NCBI GenBank assembly: GCA_030428565.1
Contig: JAUIDR010000031.1
Span: 1-39,323 of the forward strand
DNA from: Alphaproteobacteria bacterium
Lineage (GTDB): Bacteria; Pseudomonadota; Alphaproteobacteria; UBA7985; JAUIBT01
Length of the DNA: 39,323 nt
Direction: 5' to 3'
A model generated the notes under the pieces. The model was not told the origin of the DNA. It was given only the letters and a program-made list of their open reading frames with translations, and did no database searches. Made by a program: the position numbers and the translations under genes. Shown here in pieces: positions 17,310 through 26,251 of the stretch (position 1 is the stretch's first letter; each line of letters begins with the position of its first letter).

Positions 17310-19268
17310 ATGTATTTTGCCATCGTCTTCTTACCCCTGTTTGGGGCGCTGATTACGGGATTGGGCGGTAAGCGCCTGTCAATGCGCGCCGCTCAGGTCA
17401 TTACCTCCAGTTTCCTGGTGGCCGCCGCCATCTTGGCGACCTACGCTTTTATTGGTGTTGTTCAACACAATATGGCCGCTGGCGAAGGTCACGGGGCGAT
17501 TGAGCCGATTAAGGTTCAGTTGCTGACTTGGTTCAGTTCTGGTGATTTCAAACTCGATTGGGCGCTACGCATTGATACGCTCAGCGCGGTGATGTTCATC
17601 GTTGTGACCTATGTGTCGTCAGTGGTGCACATTTACTCCATCGGCTACATGGAAGGCGACCAAGGCGTGCGCCGTTTCCATACCTACCTATCGCTTTTCA
17701 CCTTTGCCATGTTGATGCTGGTCAGTTCAGATAACTTGGTGCAGCTCTTCTTTGGCTGGGAAGGCGTGGGCGTTTGTTCCTACCTGCTGATTGGCTACTA
17801 CTACCACAAAGATAGCGCGAACCAGGCCGCGATGAAGGCCTTTATCGTCAACCGTGTCGGCGACTTCGGCTTTGCGCTGGGCATTTTTGCGACCTTCCTG
17901 TTGGTCGGCAGCGTTGATTTCGACGTGATCTTCCACGGCGCTGAGGGCTTGAAAGAACAGAGCCTAATGGGCTTTGATGCGGTCACGGTCATTTGTTTGC
18001 TGTTGTTTATCGGCGCTATGGGTAAATCGGCCCAGTTGGGCCTTCATACCTGGCTGCCCGATGCGATGGAAGGCCCGACCCCGGTTTCGGCCCTGATCCA
18101 CGCAGCGACCATGGTGACGGCCGGCGTCTTTTTGGTCTGCCGCATGTCTCCCTTGTTCGAGATGTCGCCATTTGCCAGCGATGTCGTCACCTACGTTGGC
18201 GCGGCAACGGCTCTATTCGCTGCGACCGTGGGTATGACCCAGTTCGATATTAAGCGCGTCATCGCATATTCAACCTGTTCGCAGTTGGGATATATGTTCT
18301 TTGCGGCGGGCGTTGGTGCCTACGGCGGGGCTATGTTCCACCTGATGACCCACGCTTTCTTTAAGGCGCTGTTGTTCCTGGGCGCCGGTTCTGTGATCCA
18401 TGCGCTGCATCACGAACAGGACATGCGCAAGATGGGCGGCATTTGGCGCAAGATCCCCATTACCTATACCTATATGGTCATTGGTTCTCTGGCCTTGGCG
18501 GGCGTCGGTATCCCGGGTGTCTTTGGTTTTGCTGGCTTCTATTCCAAGGACGCGATTCTTGAGAGCGCCTATGCCGCGCACTCGCTGGCGGGCAACACAG
18601 CGTTCTGGTTCGGTATCATCGCCGCCTTCATGACCGCCTTTTATTCTTGGCGTCTGCTGTTGTTGACCTTCCACGGCACGTACCGCGGCGACAAGCATAC
18701 CTTTGACCATGCGCATGAATCGCCCGCCGTCATGATCGTGCCGCTAGCTTTGCTGGCGCTGGGCGCAATCTTTGCAGGCCTTTATGCTTACGAGTGGTTC
18801 TTCGGTCACGATCGCTTCGCCTTCTTTGCCGGGGCCATCGCGCAAGACCACCACGATATCGTGGACAAGGCACACCACGTGCCCGAATGGGTCAAGTTGG
18901 CGCCCTTGGTAGTCGGTCTGGCGGGAATCGCGACGGCCTACTTGGTCTACGGCTTTGGCAATCTGGGCCCCATGCTGTCCAAGATGTTCATGCCACTCGA
19001 CGTCTTGTTCCGCAACAAGTGGTTCTTTGACGAGATCTATGACGCCATTTTCGTTCGCCCAGCTCTGGCGATAGGCCGCTTCTTCTGGCAGGTCGGTGAT
19101 ATCAAGATCATCGATGGCTTGGGGCCGAACGGTATCGCAGGGCGCATTGCCGCTGGCGCGCGCCAGATTGCACGCCTGCAGACGGGCTATATCTATCACT
19201 ATGCCTTTGCCATGCTGATCGGGGTGGTGGTCTTTGCGACCTACTACCTGCTGGTCGTCGGCCTCTAA
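17310..19268 (+). CDS. nuoL: NADH-quinone oxidoreductase subunit L
   Basis: A 652-residue antiporter-like proton-pumping subunit. Conserved features are GWEGVGVCSYLLIGYY with the key glutamate in transmembrane helix 5, HTWLPDAMEGPTPVSALIHA with the channel lysine region before it (GKSAQLGLHTW), and MTHAFFKALLFLGAGSVIH. The C-terminal part includes a long amphipathic helix that runs along the membrane arm, typical of NuoL, with a final transmembrane anchor. The length fits the family. Confidence 0.97.
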   Translation: MYFAIVFLPLFGALITGLGGKRLSMRAAQVITSSFLVAAAILATYAFIGVVQHNMAAGEGHGAIEPIKVQLLTWFSSGDFKLDWALRIDTLSAVMFIVVTYVSSVVHIYSIGYMEGDQGVRRFHTYLSLFTFAMLMLVSSDNLVQLFFGWEGVGVCSYLLIGYYYHKDSANQAAMKAFIVNRVGDFGFALGIFATFLLVGSVDFDVIFHGAEGLKEQSLMGFDAVTVICLLLFIGAMGKSAQLGLHTWLPDAMEGPTPVSALIHAATMVTAGVFLVCRMSPLFEMSPFASDVVTYVGAATALFAATVGMTQFDIKRVIAYSTCSQLGYMFFAAGVGAYGGAMFHLMTHAFFKALLFLGAGSVIHALHHEQDMRKMGGIWRKIPITYTYMVIGSLALAGVGIPGVFGFAGFYSKDAILESAYAAHSLAGNTAFWFGIIAAFMTAFYSWRLLLLTFHGTYRGDKHTFDHAHESPAVMIVPLALLALGAIFAGLYAYEWFFGHDRFAFFAGAIAQDHHDIVDKAHHVPEWVKLAPLVVGLAGIATAYLVYGFGNLGPMLSKMFMPLDVLFRNKWFFDEIYDAIFVRPALAIGRFFWQVGDIKIIDGLGPNGIAGRIAAGARQIARLQTGYIYHYAFAMLIGVVVFATYYLLVVGL

Positions 19269-19289
19269 GCGCACAGGAGACACACGATT

Positions 19290-20789
19290 ATGTTTGATAC
19301 TTGGCCTCTCTTGTCGCTGATTACCTTCTTGCCGCTGTTGGGTGCGGTCCTGATTCTGGTGCTTGTCGGCGGCAAGGACGATGAAGGTTCTGCAACGACG
19401 GCGCGAATTCTGGCCCTTTGGATCTCGGGCTTCACCTTTGTGATTTCGCTGGCGCTCTGGATCGGTTTTGACCGAGGAACGGCGGACTATCAATTCGTCG
19501 AGAAAGTCGCGTGGATTCCGGCGCTCGACATTTCCTACCATATGGGCGTTGATGGCATTTCGGTGCTGTTTGTCTTGCTCTCGACCTTGCTGACACCGGC
19601 TGCGATTTTGGCGTCGTGGGATGCCATTAAGACGCGCGTTCGTGATTACATGGTGGCCTTTTTGGTGCTTGAGACCTTGATGGTAGGCACTTTCTCGGCG
19701 CTGGATCTGTTCCTATTCTACATCTTCTTCGAAGCCGTATTGATCCCCATGTTCTTGATTATCGGCATTTGGGGCGGCGAGAACCGGGTCTATGCTTCCT
19801 ACAAGTTCTTCTTGTACACGCTGTTGGGTTCGATCTTGATGCTGGTTGCCATGCTGGTGGTCTATCGTGTCGGTGGGACTAGTGACATTCCTACCTTGCA
19901 TCAAAACCTTGAGCTGGCGGCAAACGTCCAGATCTGGCTGTGGTTGGCGTTCTTCGCTTCGTTCGCGGTCAAAATCCCCATGTGGCCGGTCCACACCTGG
20001 TTGCCGGATGCACACGTGCAAGCGCCTACGGCGGGGTCGGTTATCCTGGCAGGCGTGCTGTTGAAAATGGGTGGCTATGGCTTCCTACGTTTCTCGCTGC
20101 CGCTGTTCCCGGATGCCTCGCTGGCTTTGTCGCCGCTTGTCTTTGGCCTGTCTATCGTCGCTGTCGTCTATGCCTCTTTGGTGGCACTGGTGCAAAAGGA
20201 CATGAAAAAGCTGATTGCTTATTCGTCTGTTGGGCACATGGCCTTCGTCACCGCTGGCATTTGGGCTTTCAACCACCAGGGCATCGACGGTGCCATTTTC
20301 CAGATGCTGAGCCACGGCATTGTATCAGCCGCTCTGTTCTTGTGCGTCGGCGTTGTCTATGACCGCCTGCACACGCGTGAGATTGCTGCTTATGGCGGGG
20401 TCGCTGAGACCATGCCGCACTACGCCATCGCCTTCATGATCTTCATGCTGGCATCTGTCGGTCTGCCCGGCACTTCAGGCTTTATCGGCGAATTCCTGGT
20501 GCTGGTCGGCCTGTTCCAGACGTCGATTTTCACAACCGCCTGCCTGGCAACCGGCCTGATTTTGGGCGCGACCTACATGTTATGGCTCTATCGCCAGGTC
20601 ATTTTTGGCGCGCTGACCAGCGACAACGTCAAGGCCTTGTTGGATCTGGAGCTGCGCGAAAAAATCATTCTGTATCCGTTGATTGTGCTGGTGTTCTGGA
20701 TGGGCATCTATCCCAAGCCGATCTTGGATATTACCAGTGCGTCTGTCGCTAATCTTGTTCAAACCTTCCAAGCGGCCGTAGGAGGCTGA
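19290..20789 (+). CDS. nuoM: NADH-quinone oxidoreductase subunit M
   Basis: A 499-residue antiporter-like subunit of the membrane arm, with about 14 transmembrane helices. Conserved motifs are [21 protein letters not shown] with the pump glutamate and [20 protein letters not shown] with the channel lysine. It lies 21 bases after nuoL and ends three bases before nuoN. The start is ATG with AGGAGA upstream. Confidence 0.97.
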   Translation: MFDTWPLLSLITFLPLLGAVLILVLVGGKDDEGSATTARILALWISGFTFVISLALWIGFDRGTADYQFVEKVAWIPALDISYHMGVDGISVLFVLLSTLLTPAAILASWDAIKTRVRDYMVAFLVLETLMVGTFSALDLFLFYIFFEAVLIPMFLIIGIWGGENRVYASYKFFLYTLLGSILMLVAMLVVYRVGGTSDIPTLHQNLELAANVQIWLWLAFFASFAVKIPMWPVHTWLPDAHVQAPTAGSVILAGVLLKMGGYGFLRFSLPLFPDASLALSPLVFGLSIVAVVYASLVALVQKDMKKLIAYSSVGHMAFVTAGIWAFNHQGIDGAIFQMLSHGIVSAALFLCVGVVYDRLHTREIAAYGGVAETMPHYAIAFMIFMLASVGLPGTSGFIGEFLVLVGLFQTSIFTTACLATGLILGATYMLWLYRQVIFGALTSDNVKALLDLELREKIILYPLIVLVFWMGIYPKPILDITSASVANLVQTFQAAVGG

Positions 20790-20792
20790 TCC

Positions 20793-22244
20793 ATGACCCA
20801 TTTGGACCTCATCGCTTTCGCGCCCGAGCTGCTGATGGCTGCGGCCATTCTGGTGTTCATCCTGTTCGGCGCTTTTACGGGTGATAAAGCGGCCCGCCCT
20901 GTGGCTATTGCAGCCGTGGTGGCCATGCTTATCGCGGCCTTCTTGGTTGCCAACCAAGGCACCGATGACGGCAACTTCTTCAACAACCTGGTTGCGATCA
21001 ACGACTTCACAGGGGCCGCTAAAATCCTGATTTTGCTGGTCTCAGCCGCCAGTCTGTTCTTGGCGCTGCCGCACATCGCGCGCGATATCAACAAGCGCTT
21101 TGAATTCCCGCTACTGTATTTGTTTGCAACGCTTGGCATGATGATTTTGGTCTCAGCTCAAGACCTCATGACCTTGTACTTGGGGCTAGAGTTGATGAGC
21201 TTGTCACTCTATGTTCTGGCGGCGCTACGTCGCGAACTGGTTCGTGCCTCTGAAGCGGGCCTAAAGTATTTTGTTCTGGGCGCTCTGTCGTCGGGCATGA
21301 TCCTTTACGGTTCCTCCATCATTTATGGCTACAGCGGCGCGACAAACTTTGACCTGATCGCGGGCGCTCTGACCGCCAGTGATGGCAACAACATCGGTCT
21401 GTTGGTCGGGCTGGTGTTTGTCATCGCGGGTTTGGCCTTCAAGGTTTCAGCGGTGCCCTTCCACATGTGGACGCCCGATGTCTACCAAGGTGCTCCAGCA
21501 GCCGTGACTGCTTTCTTTGCGGGCGCGCCGAAGCTGGCGGCAATGATGGTCTTCGTGCGGGTTTTGGTCGGTCCCTTTGGCGATTTGACCGCCCAATGGC
21601 AGCAGGTGATCGCTCTGATCTCTATGGCGTCGATGATCTTGGGCGCATTCGCAGCGCTCAATCAGCGCAATATCAAGCGCTTGATGGCGTATTCGTCCAT
21701 CGCTAATATGGGCTATGCCCTGATCGGTTTGGCCGCTGGGACACCCGAAGGCGTGCAGGGGCTGATGGCCTATATGACCATCTATGCGGTCATGACGCTT
21801 GGCACGTTTGCTGTCATTATGCTGATGCGCCGCGAGGACCGTCCGCTCGAAAACATCGAGGACTTGGCTGGCCTGATCAATCAAAAGCCGCGTATGGCCG
21901 CGGCCATGATAATCATGATGTTCTCGCTGTCTGGCATCCCACCGCTCGCAGGTTTCTTTGGTAAGCTGATGGTCTTTATGGCTGCGATCAACGAAGGGTC
22001 TTCCCTCATGATTGCGTTGGCGGTCGTCGGTGCTTTGACCTCAGTCGTTGCGGCTTTCTACTATTTGCGTATCATTAAGCTTATGGTCTTCGATCCGCAA
22101 CCGGATGAGCTGGACCATAAGGATGCCCGCGAATGGAGCATCACAGCGGGCGTTGCGGCGGCGCTGCTCATCGTGCTGACGCTGGGCTTCCAACACTTGC
22201 ACGCCTGGTTCGTGGGTGCTTCGGCCGTGCTTTTCACCGGCTAA
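20793..22244 (+). CDS. nuoN: NADH-quinone oxidoreductase subunit N
   Basis: A 483-residue antiporter-like subunit, the last gene of the complex I set. The conserved LYLGLELMSLSLYVLAALRR and FKVSAVPFHMWTPDVYQGAP segments identify it, with the channel lysine in the second. GAGG lies in the end of nuoM. The next gene coaX starts 16 bases after its stop, so the transcript probably continues. Confidence 0.97.
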   Translation: MTHLDLIAFAPELLMAAAILVFILFGAFTGDKAARPVAIAAVVAMLIAAFLVANQGTDDGNFFNNLVAINDFTGAAKILILLVSAASLFLALPHIARDINKRFEFPLLYLFATLGMMILVSAQDLMTLYLGLELMSLSLYVLAALRRELVRASEAGLKYFVLGALSSGMILYGSSIIYGYSGATNFDLIAGALTASDGNNIGLLVGLVFVIAGLAFKVSAVPFHMWTPDVYQGAPAAVTAFFAGAPKLAAMMVFVRVLVGPFGDLTAQWQQVIALISMASMILGAFAALNQRNIKRLMAYSSIANMGYALIGLAAGTPEGVQGLMAYMTIYAVMTLGTFAVIMLMRREDRPLENIEDLAGLINQKPRMAAAMIIMMFSLSGIPPLAGFFGKLMVFMAAINEGSSLMIALAVVGALTSVVAAFYYLRIIKLMVFDPQPDELDHKDAREWSITAGVAAALLIVLTLGFQHLHAWFVGASAVLFTG

Positions 22245-22260
22245 CTTGAGGCCTAGCGAC

Positions 22261-23055
22261 ATGCTGATCGTCGGTGATGTTGGAAATACCAACGTTGTGT
22301 TTGCCTTTTACGACGGCGACAGCCTGGTCGCAGAGTGGCGGTGTGAGACCAACGCCAAGCGCACGGCCGATCAATACGCCGTGTGGCTGCTGGGCTTGAT
22401 GGCTCACAAGGGTTTGGACCCCAAAGACGTGCGCGGCTTGGCGGTCGCGGCCGTTGTCCCGACCGTTATCTTCTCGCTGCAACAACTGGCGGACAAGTAC
22501 TTTGGCGTAAAAGCTATGGTGCTGGGGCGCGACGGCATCAAGGTGCCAATCGCAGTCGAAATTGACGCGCCCGAGCAAGCCGGTATGGATCGCTTGGTCA
22601 ACTCCTACGAGGCTTTCGCGACCTACAAACAAGCCCTTATCGCTCTGGATTTTGGGACAGGAACGACCTTTGATGTCGTCTCCCACACCGGCGCCTATTT
22701 GGGCGGTGCGATCTCTCCAGGTATTCATCAGGCGGTTGAAGCTATGTATATCGCAGCCTCCCGTTTGCCGCGCATAGCAGTCGACAAACCCGATCAAGTC
22801 ATCGGCAAAGCTACCATCCCATGCATGCAGTCGGGGGTGTTCTGGGGCTACATTGGCTTGATAGAGGGGCTTGTCAGCCGCATCCGAAAGGAATATGTGG
22901 CCTCTACAGGTCGCAACGACCGCCTGCCCGTCATTGCCACCGGCGGACTTGCAAGTCTGTTTGCAGATGAAACAGATTGTATCGACGAGATTGACCCCTA
23001 CCTCACGCTGCGGGGGATTAAGCGCGTGTACGAAGCTCTAACGACCAAGAGTTGA
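22261..23055 (+). CDS. coaX: Type III pantothenate kinase
   Basis: A 264-residue enzyme that phosphorylates pantothenate in the first step of coenzyme A synthesis. It belongs to the ASKHA superfamily: the phosphate motif DVGNTN is near the N-terminus, GMDRLVNSYEA in the middle, and ALDFGTGTTFDVV with GGAISPGI after it. The adenosine motif near the end is ATGGLAS. I chose the ATG at 22261 (MLIVGDVGNTN), because the longer frame begins inside nuoN. In many alphaproteobacteria birA sits between nuoN and coaX; here it is absent. Confidence 0.95.
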   Translation: MLIVGDVGNTNVVFAFYDGDSLVAEWRCETNAKRTADQYAVWLLGLMAHKGLDPKDVRGLAVAAVVPTVIFSLQQLADKYFGVKAMVLGRDGIKVPIAVEIDAPEQAGMDRLVNSYEAFATYKQALIALDFGTGTTFDVVSHTGAYLGGAISPGIHQAVEAMYIAASRLPRIAVDKPDQVIGKATIPCMQSGVFWGYIGLIEGLVSRIRKEYVASTGRNDRLPVIATGGLASLFADETDCIDEIDPYLTLRGIKRVYEALTTKS

Positions 23056-23077
23056 CCTAGAACCAAAGGAAGAGAAC

Positions 23078-24787
23078 TTGGAAAACAAACAACTGAAGCA
23101 CTTTGGCACCGGCCGCCTGAAGGCGGGCGCCGATGAAGTGCTGTTCGTGCCGCTGGGCGGTGTCGGCGAGATCGGAATGAACCTCTATTGCTATGGCCAC
23201 AAGGGCCGCTGGCTTGTGGTTGATTTCGGCGTGACCTTTGCCGACCACCACGCGCCGGGCATCGACGTCATTACCGCCGACATCCGCTTTTTGGAAGCCA
23301 ATGCTGACCGCATCGACGGTATTGTTTTGACCCACAGCCACGAAGACCATCTGGGTGCTTTGCCCTACCTGTGGGACATCTTGAAGGCACCGGTATATGC
23401 GACGCCCTTTGCGCACGCCATGGCGCGGACCAAGATGGAGGAGAACCAGGGCGAAGAGGGAATCCCCAGTCTGGTCAAAGTAGAAGCCAACGAAGACTTC
23501 AAGGCTGGCAGCTTTGATTTGCGCCTGGTCCCCATGACGCATTCGATTGCCGAGGCCTGTGCGCTGTTGATCCGCACCGACATTGGCAACATTTTCCACA
23601 CCGGCGATTGGAAGAACGATCCCGAGCCGCTGATTAGCGATCCAATCGACGAGGGCGCACTGCGCCAAATCGGGCAGGATGATTTGTTGGCGGTTGTTGG
23701 CGACAGTACAAATGCGATGGAGCCGGGCCATTCGGGCAGCGAAGCCACCGCCGCGCGCGGCTTGATGGAGGCGGTTGCCGCTTGCGATAACCGTGTCGCC
23801 GTGACCATGTTCGCAACCAACGTTGCACGCATGCAGAGCGCCTTTCGCGCCGCCGCTGCAGCGGGCCGTCACGTCGCCGTCGCTGGTCGATCGATCAAAC
23901 GCGTTCTTGCTTGCGCGCAAGAAGCAGGCTACCTGACCGACCGCCCGATCTTTGTTGACGAAGACAAGGTCAACGAGCTGCCACGCAACAAGGTCTTGCT
24001 GGTCTGCACTGGCTCGCAAGGTGAGGGGCGTGCAGCGATGGCTCGTATTGCCCAAGGCAAGCACCCCAGCATTTCGCTGAGCGCGGGTGATAGCGTGATC
24101 TTCTCGTCCAAGACCATTCCCGGCAACGAAAAAGAAGTGGCGCGCATTGAGAACATGCTCGCCGAGCGCGATATCGAGATTATCGAGGATATTCAGACAA
24201 AGGTGCACGTCACCGGCCACCCACGCCAAGAAGAGCTCAAATGGCTCTATGGTGTAATGCAGCCCAAGATCGTCGTCCCCATGCACGGCGAGCTTCGCCA
24301 CTTGAAGGCGCACGCGCGCTTGGCAAAGGCTTCTGGTGCCCAGCATACGCCAGTGGCGGTCAATGGCCAGGTGCTGCGCTTGACCCGGGACGGCGAGCCT
24401 ACGATCATCGGCGAAGTTACCCACGGCCGTTGGGGCGTGGACGGCGACCGCTTGCTCGACACCGACGGTCTGGTGTTCCGTGAGCGCAAGCGCATGATGC
24501 ACAAAGGCCTGTGCCACGTTTCTATGGTCATGAGCGATGGGGGGGCCATTAAGTCCGATCCTAAAATCATGGCGCTTGGCCTATTGGATGACGAGGTGGA
24601 CGATCCTGAGATCATTACAGAAGCCGAAGACTTTGCTTGGGATGCAATTGATCGTCTGCCCAAGTCTTCGCGGCAAGATGATCAGCAAGTCACTGGCGTG
24701 CTGATCAAAGCCATGAAGCGGTTTTTCAACGACAGCATCGGCCGTAAGCCGTTGATCGAAGTCACTATTCACCGGGTAGGAAAATGA
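23078..24787 (+). CDS. rnj: Ribonuclease J
   Basis: A 569-residue metallo-beta-lactamase/beta-CASP ribonuclease with 5'-3' exo- and endonuclease activity in mRNA decay and rRNA maturation. The zinc-binding motif HSHEDH covers His86, His88, Asp90 and His91. Further motifs are TGDWKND, VGDSTNAMEPGHSGSE and the beta-CASP segment VTGHPRQEELKWLY with PMHGELRHL. The start is TTG at 23078, supported by AAGGAAGA upstream and by the conserved N-terminus that would be lost at the next ATG. It overlaps the epimerase gene by four bases. Confidence 0.95.
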   Translation: MENKQLKHFGTGRLKAGADEVLFVPLGGVGEIGMNLYCYGHKGRWLVVDFGVTFADHHAPGIDVITADIRFLEANADRIDGIVLTHSHEDHLGALPYLWDILKAPVYATPFAHAMARTKMEENQGEEGIPSLVKVEANEDFKAGSFDLRLVPMTHSIAEACALLIRTDIGNIFHTGDWKNDPEPLISDPIDEGALRQIGQDDLLAVVGDSTNAMEPGHSGSEATAARGLMEAVAACDNRVAVTMFATNVARMQSAFRAAAAAGRHVAVAGRSIKRVLACAQEAGYLTDRPIFVDEDKVNELPRNKVLLVCTGSQGEGRAAMARIAQGKHPSISLSAGDSVIFSSKTIPGNEKEVARIENMLAERDIEIIEDIQTKVHVTGHPRQEELKWLYGVMQPKIVVPMHGELRHLKAHARLAKASGAQHTPVAVNGQVLRLTRDGEPTIIGEVTHGRWGVDGDRLLDTDGLVFRERKRMMHKGLCHVSMVMSDGGAIKSDPKIMALGLLDDEVDDPEIITEAEDFAWDAIDRLPKSSRQDDQQVTGVLIKAMKRFFNDSIGRKPLIEVTIHRVGK

Positions 24788-25194
24788 TTGGACGCTTGAA
24801 CCACGTGGCCATTGCCGTGCCAAATCTTGAAGCGGGTGTCTCGCGATATCGCGAGACGCTGGGCGCCCAGGTATCGCAGCCGCAGGCGCTACCGGAGCAC
24901 GGCGTAACGGTGGTTTTCGTGGAGCTGCCCAACACTAAGATTGAGCTGTTGGAACCGCTGGGCCAAGCCTCACCGATTGCCAAATTTATCGAGCGCAATC
25001 CGGACGGTGGCATCCACCATATTTGCTATGAAGTCACCGATATTCTGGCCGCGCGTGACGTGTTGGCATCAACTGGCCTGCGCGTTCTTGGCGACGGTGA
25101 GCCTAAGATCGGTGCGCATGGTAACCCGGTCTTGTTCTTGCATCCCAAGGATATGAACGGCGCATTGGTCGAATTGGAGCAAGTGGCGGCCTAA
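24784..25194 (+). CDS. mce: Methylmalonyl-CoA epimerase
   Basis: A 136-residue protein of the vicinal-oxygen-chelate (glyoxalase) fold that interconverts (R)- and (S)-methylmalonyl-CoA in propionyl-CoA breakdown. It has two beta-alpha-beta-beta-beta repeats. Likely metal ligands are His7 in NHVAIAV, the His pair near 78-79 in DGGIHHICYE and Glu130 in ALVELE. The ATG overlaps the rnj stop (ATGA). A terminator follows. The mutase genes are not in the window. Confidence 0.93.
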   Translation: MIGRLNHVAIAVPNLEAGVSRYRETLGAQVSQPQALPEHGVTVVFVELPNTKIELLEPLGQASPIAKFIERNPDGGIHHICYEVTDILAARDVLASTGLRVLGDGEPKIGAHGNPVLFLHPKDMNGALVELEQVAA

Positions 25195-25197
25195 TAC

Positions 25198-25247
25198 GCA
25201 AGGGCATAGTTTGCGCCCAAGCGGGCGCCTTGCTTCTTGTTTGTTGA
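25198..25247 (+). terminator. Probable terminator after mce
   Basis: GCGCCC (25213-25218) pairs with GGGCGC (25223-25228) around an AAGC loop, and an outer GCAAGG (25198-25203) can pair with CCTTGC (25228-25233). A T-rich tail, CTTGCTTCTTGTTTGTT, follows. This probably ends most transcripts of the nuo-coaX-rnj-mce run. Confidence 0.5.
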
Positions 25248-25342
25248 ACCTAAATCCATGATTGCGGCTTTTACGGCCCGCGCCAGGAATGCTCTAGCTG
25301 TTCCCGATGGCGCCAACGCGATTTAGCAAAGGAGAGCGGACG

Positions 25343-25600
25343 ATGTGGTCTGTGATTATCACTTATTTCTTCGTCTTCATGATTATTTGGTGGCTGGTGC
25401 TGTTTACCCAGCTGCCACGCGGGGGCACGGCGCCTGGTGAGCAAGAAGTCAATGAATATGGCGCGCCCTTGCAGCCCAATCTAAAAGCCAAAATATTCAG
25501 AACGACCTTGATTGCGGGCGGCATTATCGCGCTGTTGTTCATCTTGAGCCAGTTGGGCGTCATTTCTCTGTTTGAGTTGCTGACAGGCCGCTCACTCTAG
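25343..25600 (+). CDS. DUF1467 family small membrane protein
   Basis: An 85-residue protein with two transmembrane segments (about 2-22 and 51-73). The loop between them contains LFTQLPRGGTAPGEQ and is rich in Gly and Pro, followed by EYGAPLQPNLKAKI. This pattern and the position between mce and proS match the DUF1467 family of alphaproteobacteria. The function is unknown. The start at 25343 follows GGAGAG; the longer frame adds 12 residues without support. The stop is TAG. Confidence 0.88.
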   Translation: MWSVIITYFFVFMIIWWLVLFTQLPRGGTAPGEQEVNEYGAPLQPNLKAKIFRTTLIAGGIIALLFILSQLGVISLFELLTGRSL

Positions 25601-25807
25601 CCGCCGTTGGCAAGCCTCTGCCCTTGTTGCTTCAAACTCGGCTCAGTGACAGCTGTCTCGCTGGCTATTTGGCCTGCATGGGACGCGCGAGTTTTCGATA
25701 GGCTGTGTTGCGCCAGTCGTCCCCTTGGCTTCACTGCATGACCGCGGTCAGCCATTCGCGAGCAGGCGTAACAATTTCTGTTTCTAACAGAGCAAATGCT
25801 CGCAGAA

Positions 25808-25838
25808 CAAAAAAAGGCCGGAGCAATCGCTCCGGCCT
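25808..25838 (-). terminator. Strong intrinsic terminator, minus orientation
   Basis: AGGCCGGAGC (25815-25824) pairs perfectly with GCTCCGGCCT (25829-25838) around a four-base loop. On the minus strand it is followed by a run of seven T. In the plus direction the tail is AATCGCATTTTT, which is much weaker, so it is mainly a minus-strand terminator, perhaps with some plus-strand activity for the DUF1467 transcript. Confidence 0.75.
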
Positions 25839-26095
25839 AATCGCATTTTTAGCGATAGTTTCTGCAATACGGCACCCGTAACGATATGCAAGCGAGCATT
25901 CGTGGGCGGCTTGTACTGCTTCCTCCCCAACTTGGACAGCTCAGTTAAGAGCTGCGACGATCAATGCCGTGATTCCTGTGACCGAGCAAGTGAATTCTGT
26001 CGCACACGTGTGGTATTCCGTATTGTGGACTTCGTTCCCACATATAACCGCCGGAACGATCAATTGGTCTGGTCGATTGATGGCTTTTTGCAAAA
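25808..26095 (-). ncRNA. Candidate structured small RNA of about 280 bases
   Basis: A minus-strand -10 match TACAAT (26095-26100) with a weak TTAAGG -35 opens this stretch, and a near-perfect intrinsic terminator closes it. Between them are hairpins with stems ATCAAT/ATTGAT (26059-26064 and 26076-26081), CGTTCC/GGAACG (26033-26038 and 26053-26058), CAGCTC/GAGCTG (25937-25954), a bulged ACGATATGC/GCATTCGT stem (25881-25903) and ATCGC/GCGAT (25840-25856). No frame longer than about 50 codons is open on the minus strand, and none has a ribosome binding site. I could not match it to 6S RNA, SRP RNA, tmRNA or RNase P RNA. The call rests on terminator plus structure, not on homology. Confidence 0.4.
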
Positions 26096-26251
26096 TTGTA
26101 CACCGACCTTAAGGCGCCTTAATTGGGGACAGGCTCGTTTGATGCCTAGCGCTCATGGGTCATAGGTCGTAAAAGAAGCCGCAAACGCGCTGCGGTCTTG
26201 TTTGTGATTGCCGTATGCCACGCATCCCCATTTCTACGGAGCCCTCTAGTT

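Larger units (their letters stand above)
25601..26251. other. Gene-free stretch between the DUF1467 gene and proS
   Basis: No supported coding sequence is present. An 87-codon plus-strand frame (25902-26165) has no ribosome binding site and no recognisable family. The stretch carries a strong minus-strand terminator (25808-25838), several hairpins up to 26081, and the proS leader with a CCGCA/TGCGG hairpin. See the candidate RNA at 25808-26095. Confidence 0.6.

Noticed and set aside
23057-24517. Minus-strand open frame of 486 codons opposite ribonuclease J
   Set aside because: It mirrors rnj codon structure and has no recognisable domain. The rnj frame has the HSHEDH and beta-CASP motifs.
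25900-25935. Resemblance to SRP RNA: GGAGGAAGCAG on the minus strand
   Set aside because: The matching 5' side with the GGUC-CGGAA tetraloop is missing, so the resemblance is only a short stretch.
25902-26165. Plus-strand 87-codon frame upstream of proS
   Set aside because: There is no ribosome binding site or known family, it is Cys-rich in an irregular way, and it covers the hairpins that fit a minus-strand RNA.
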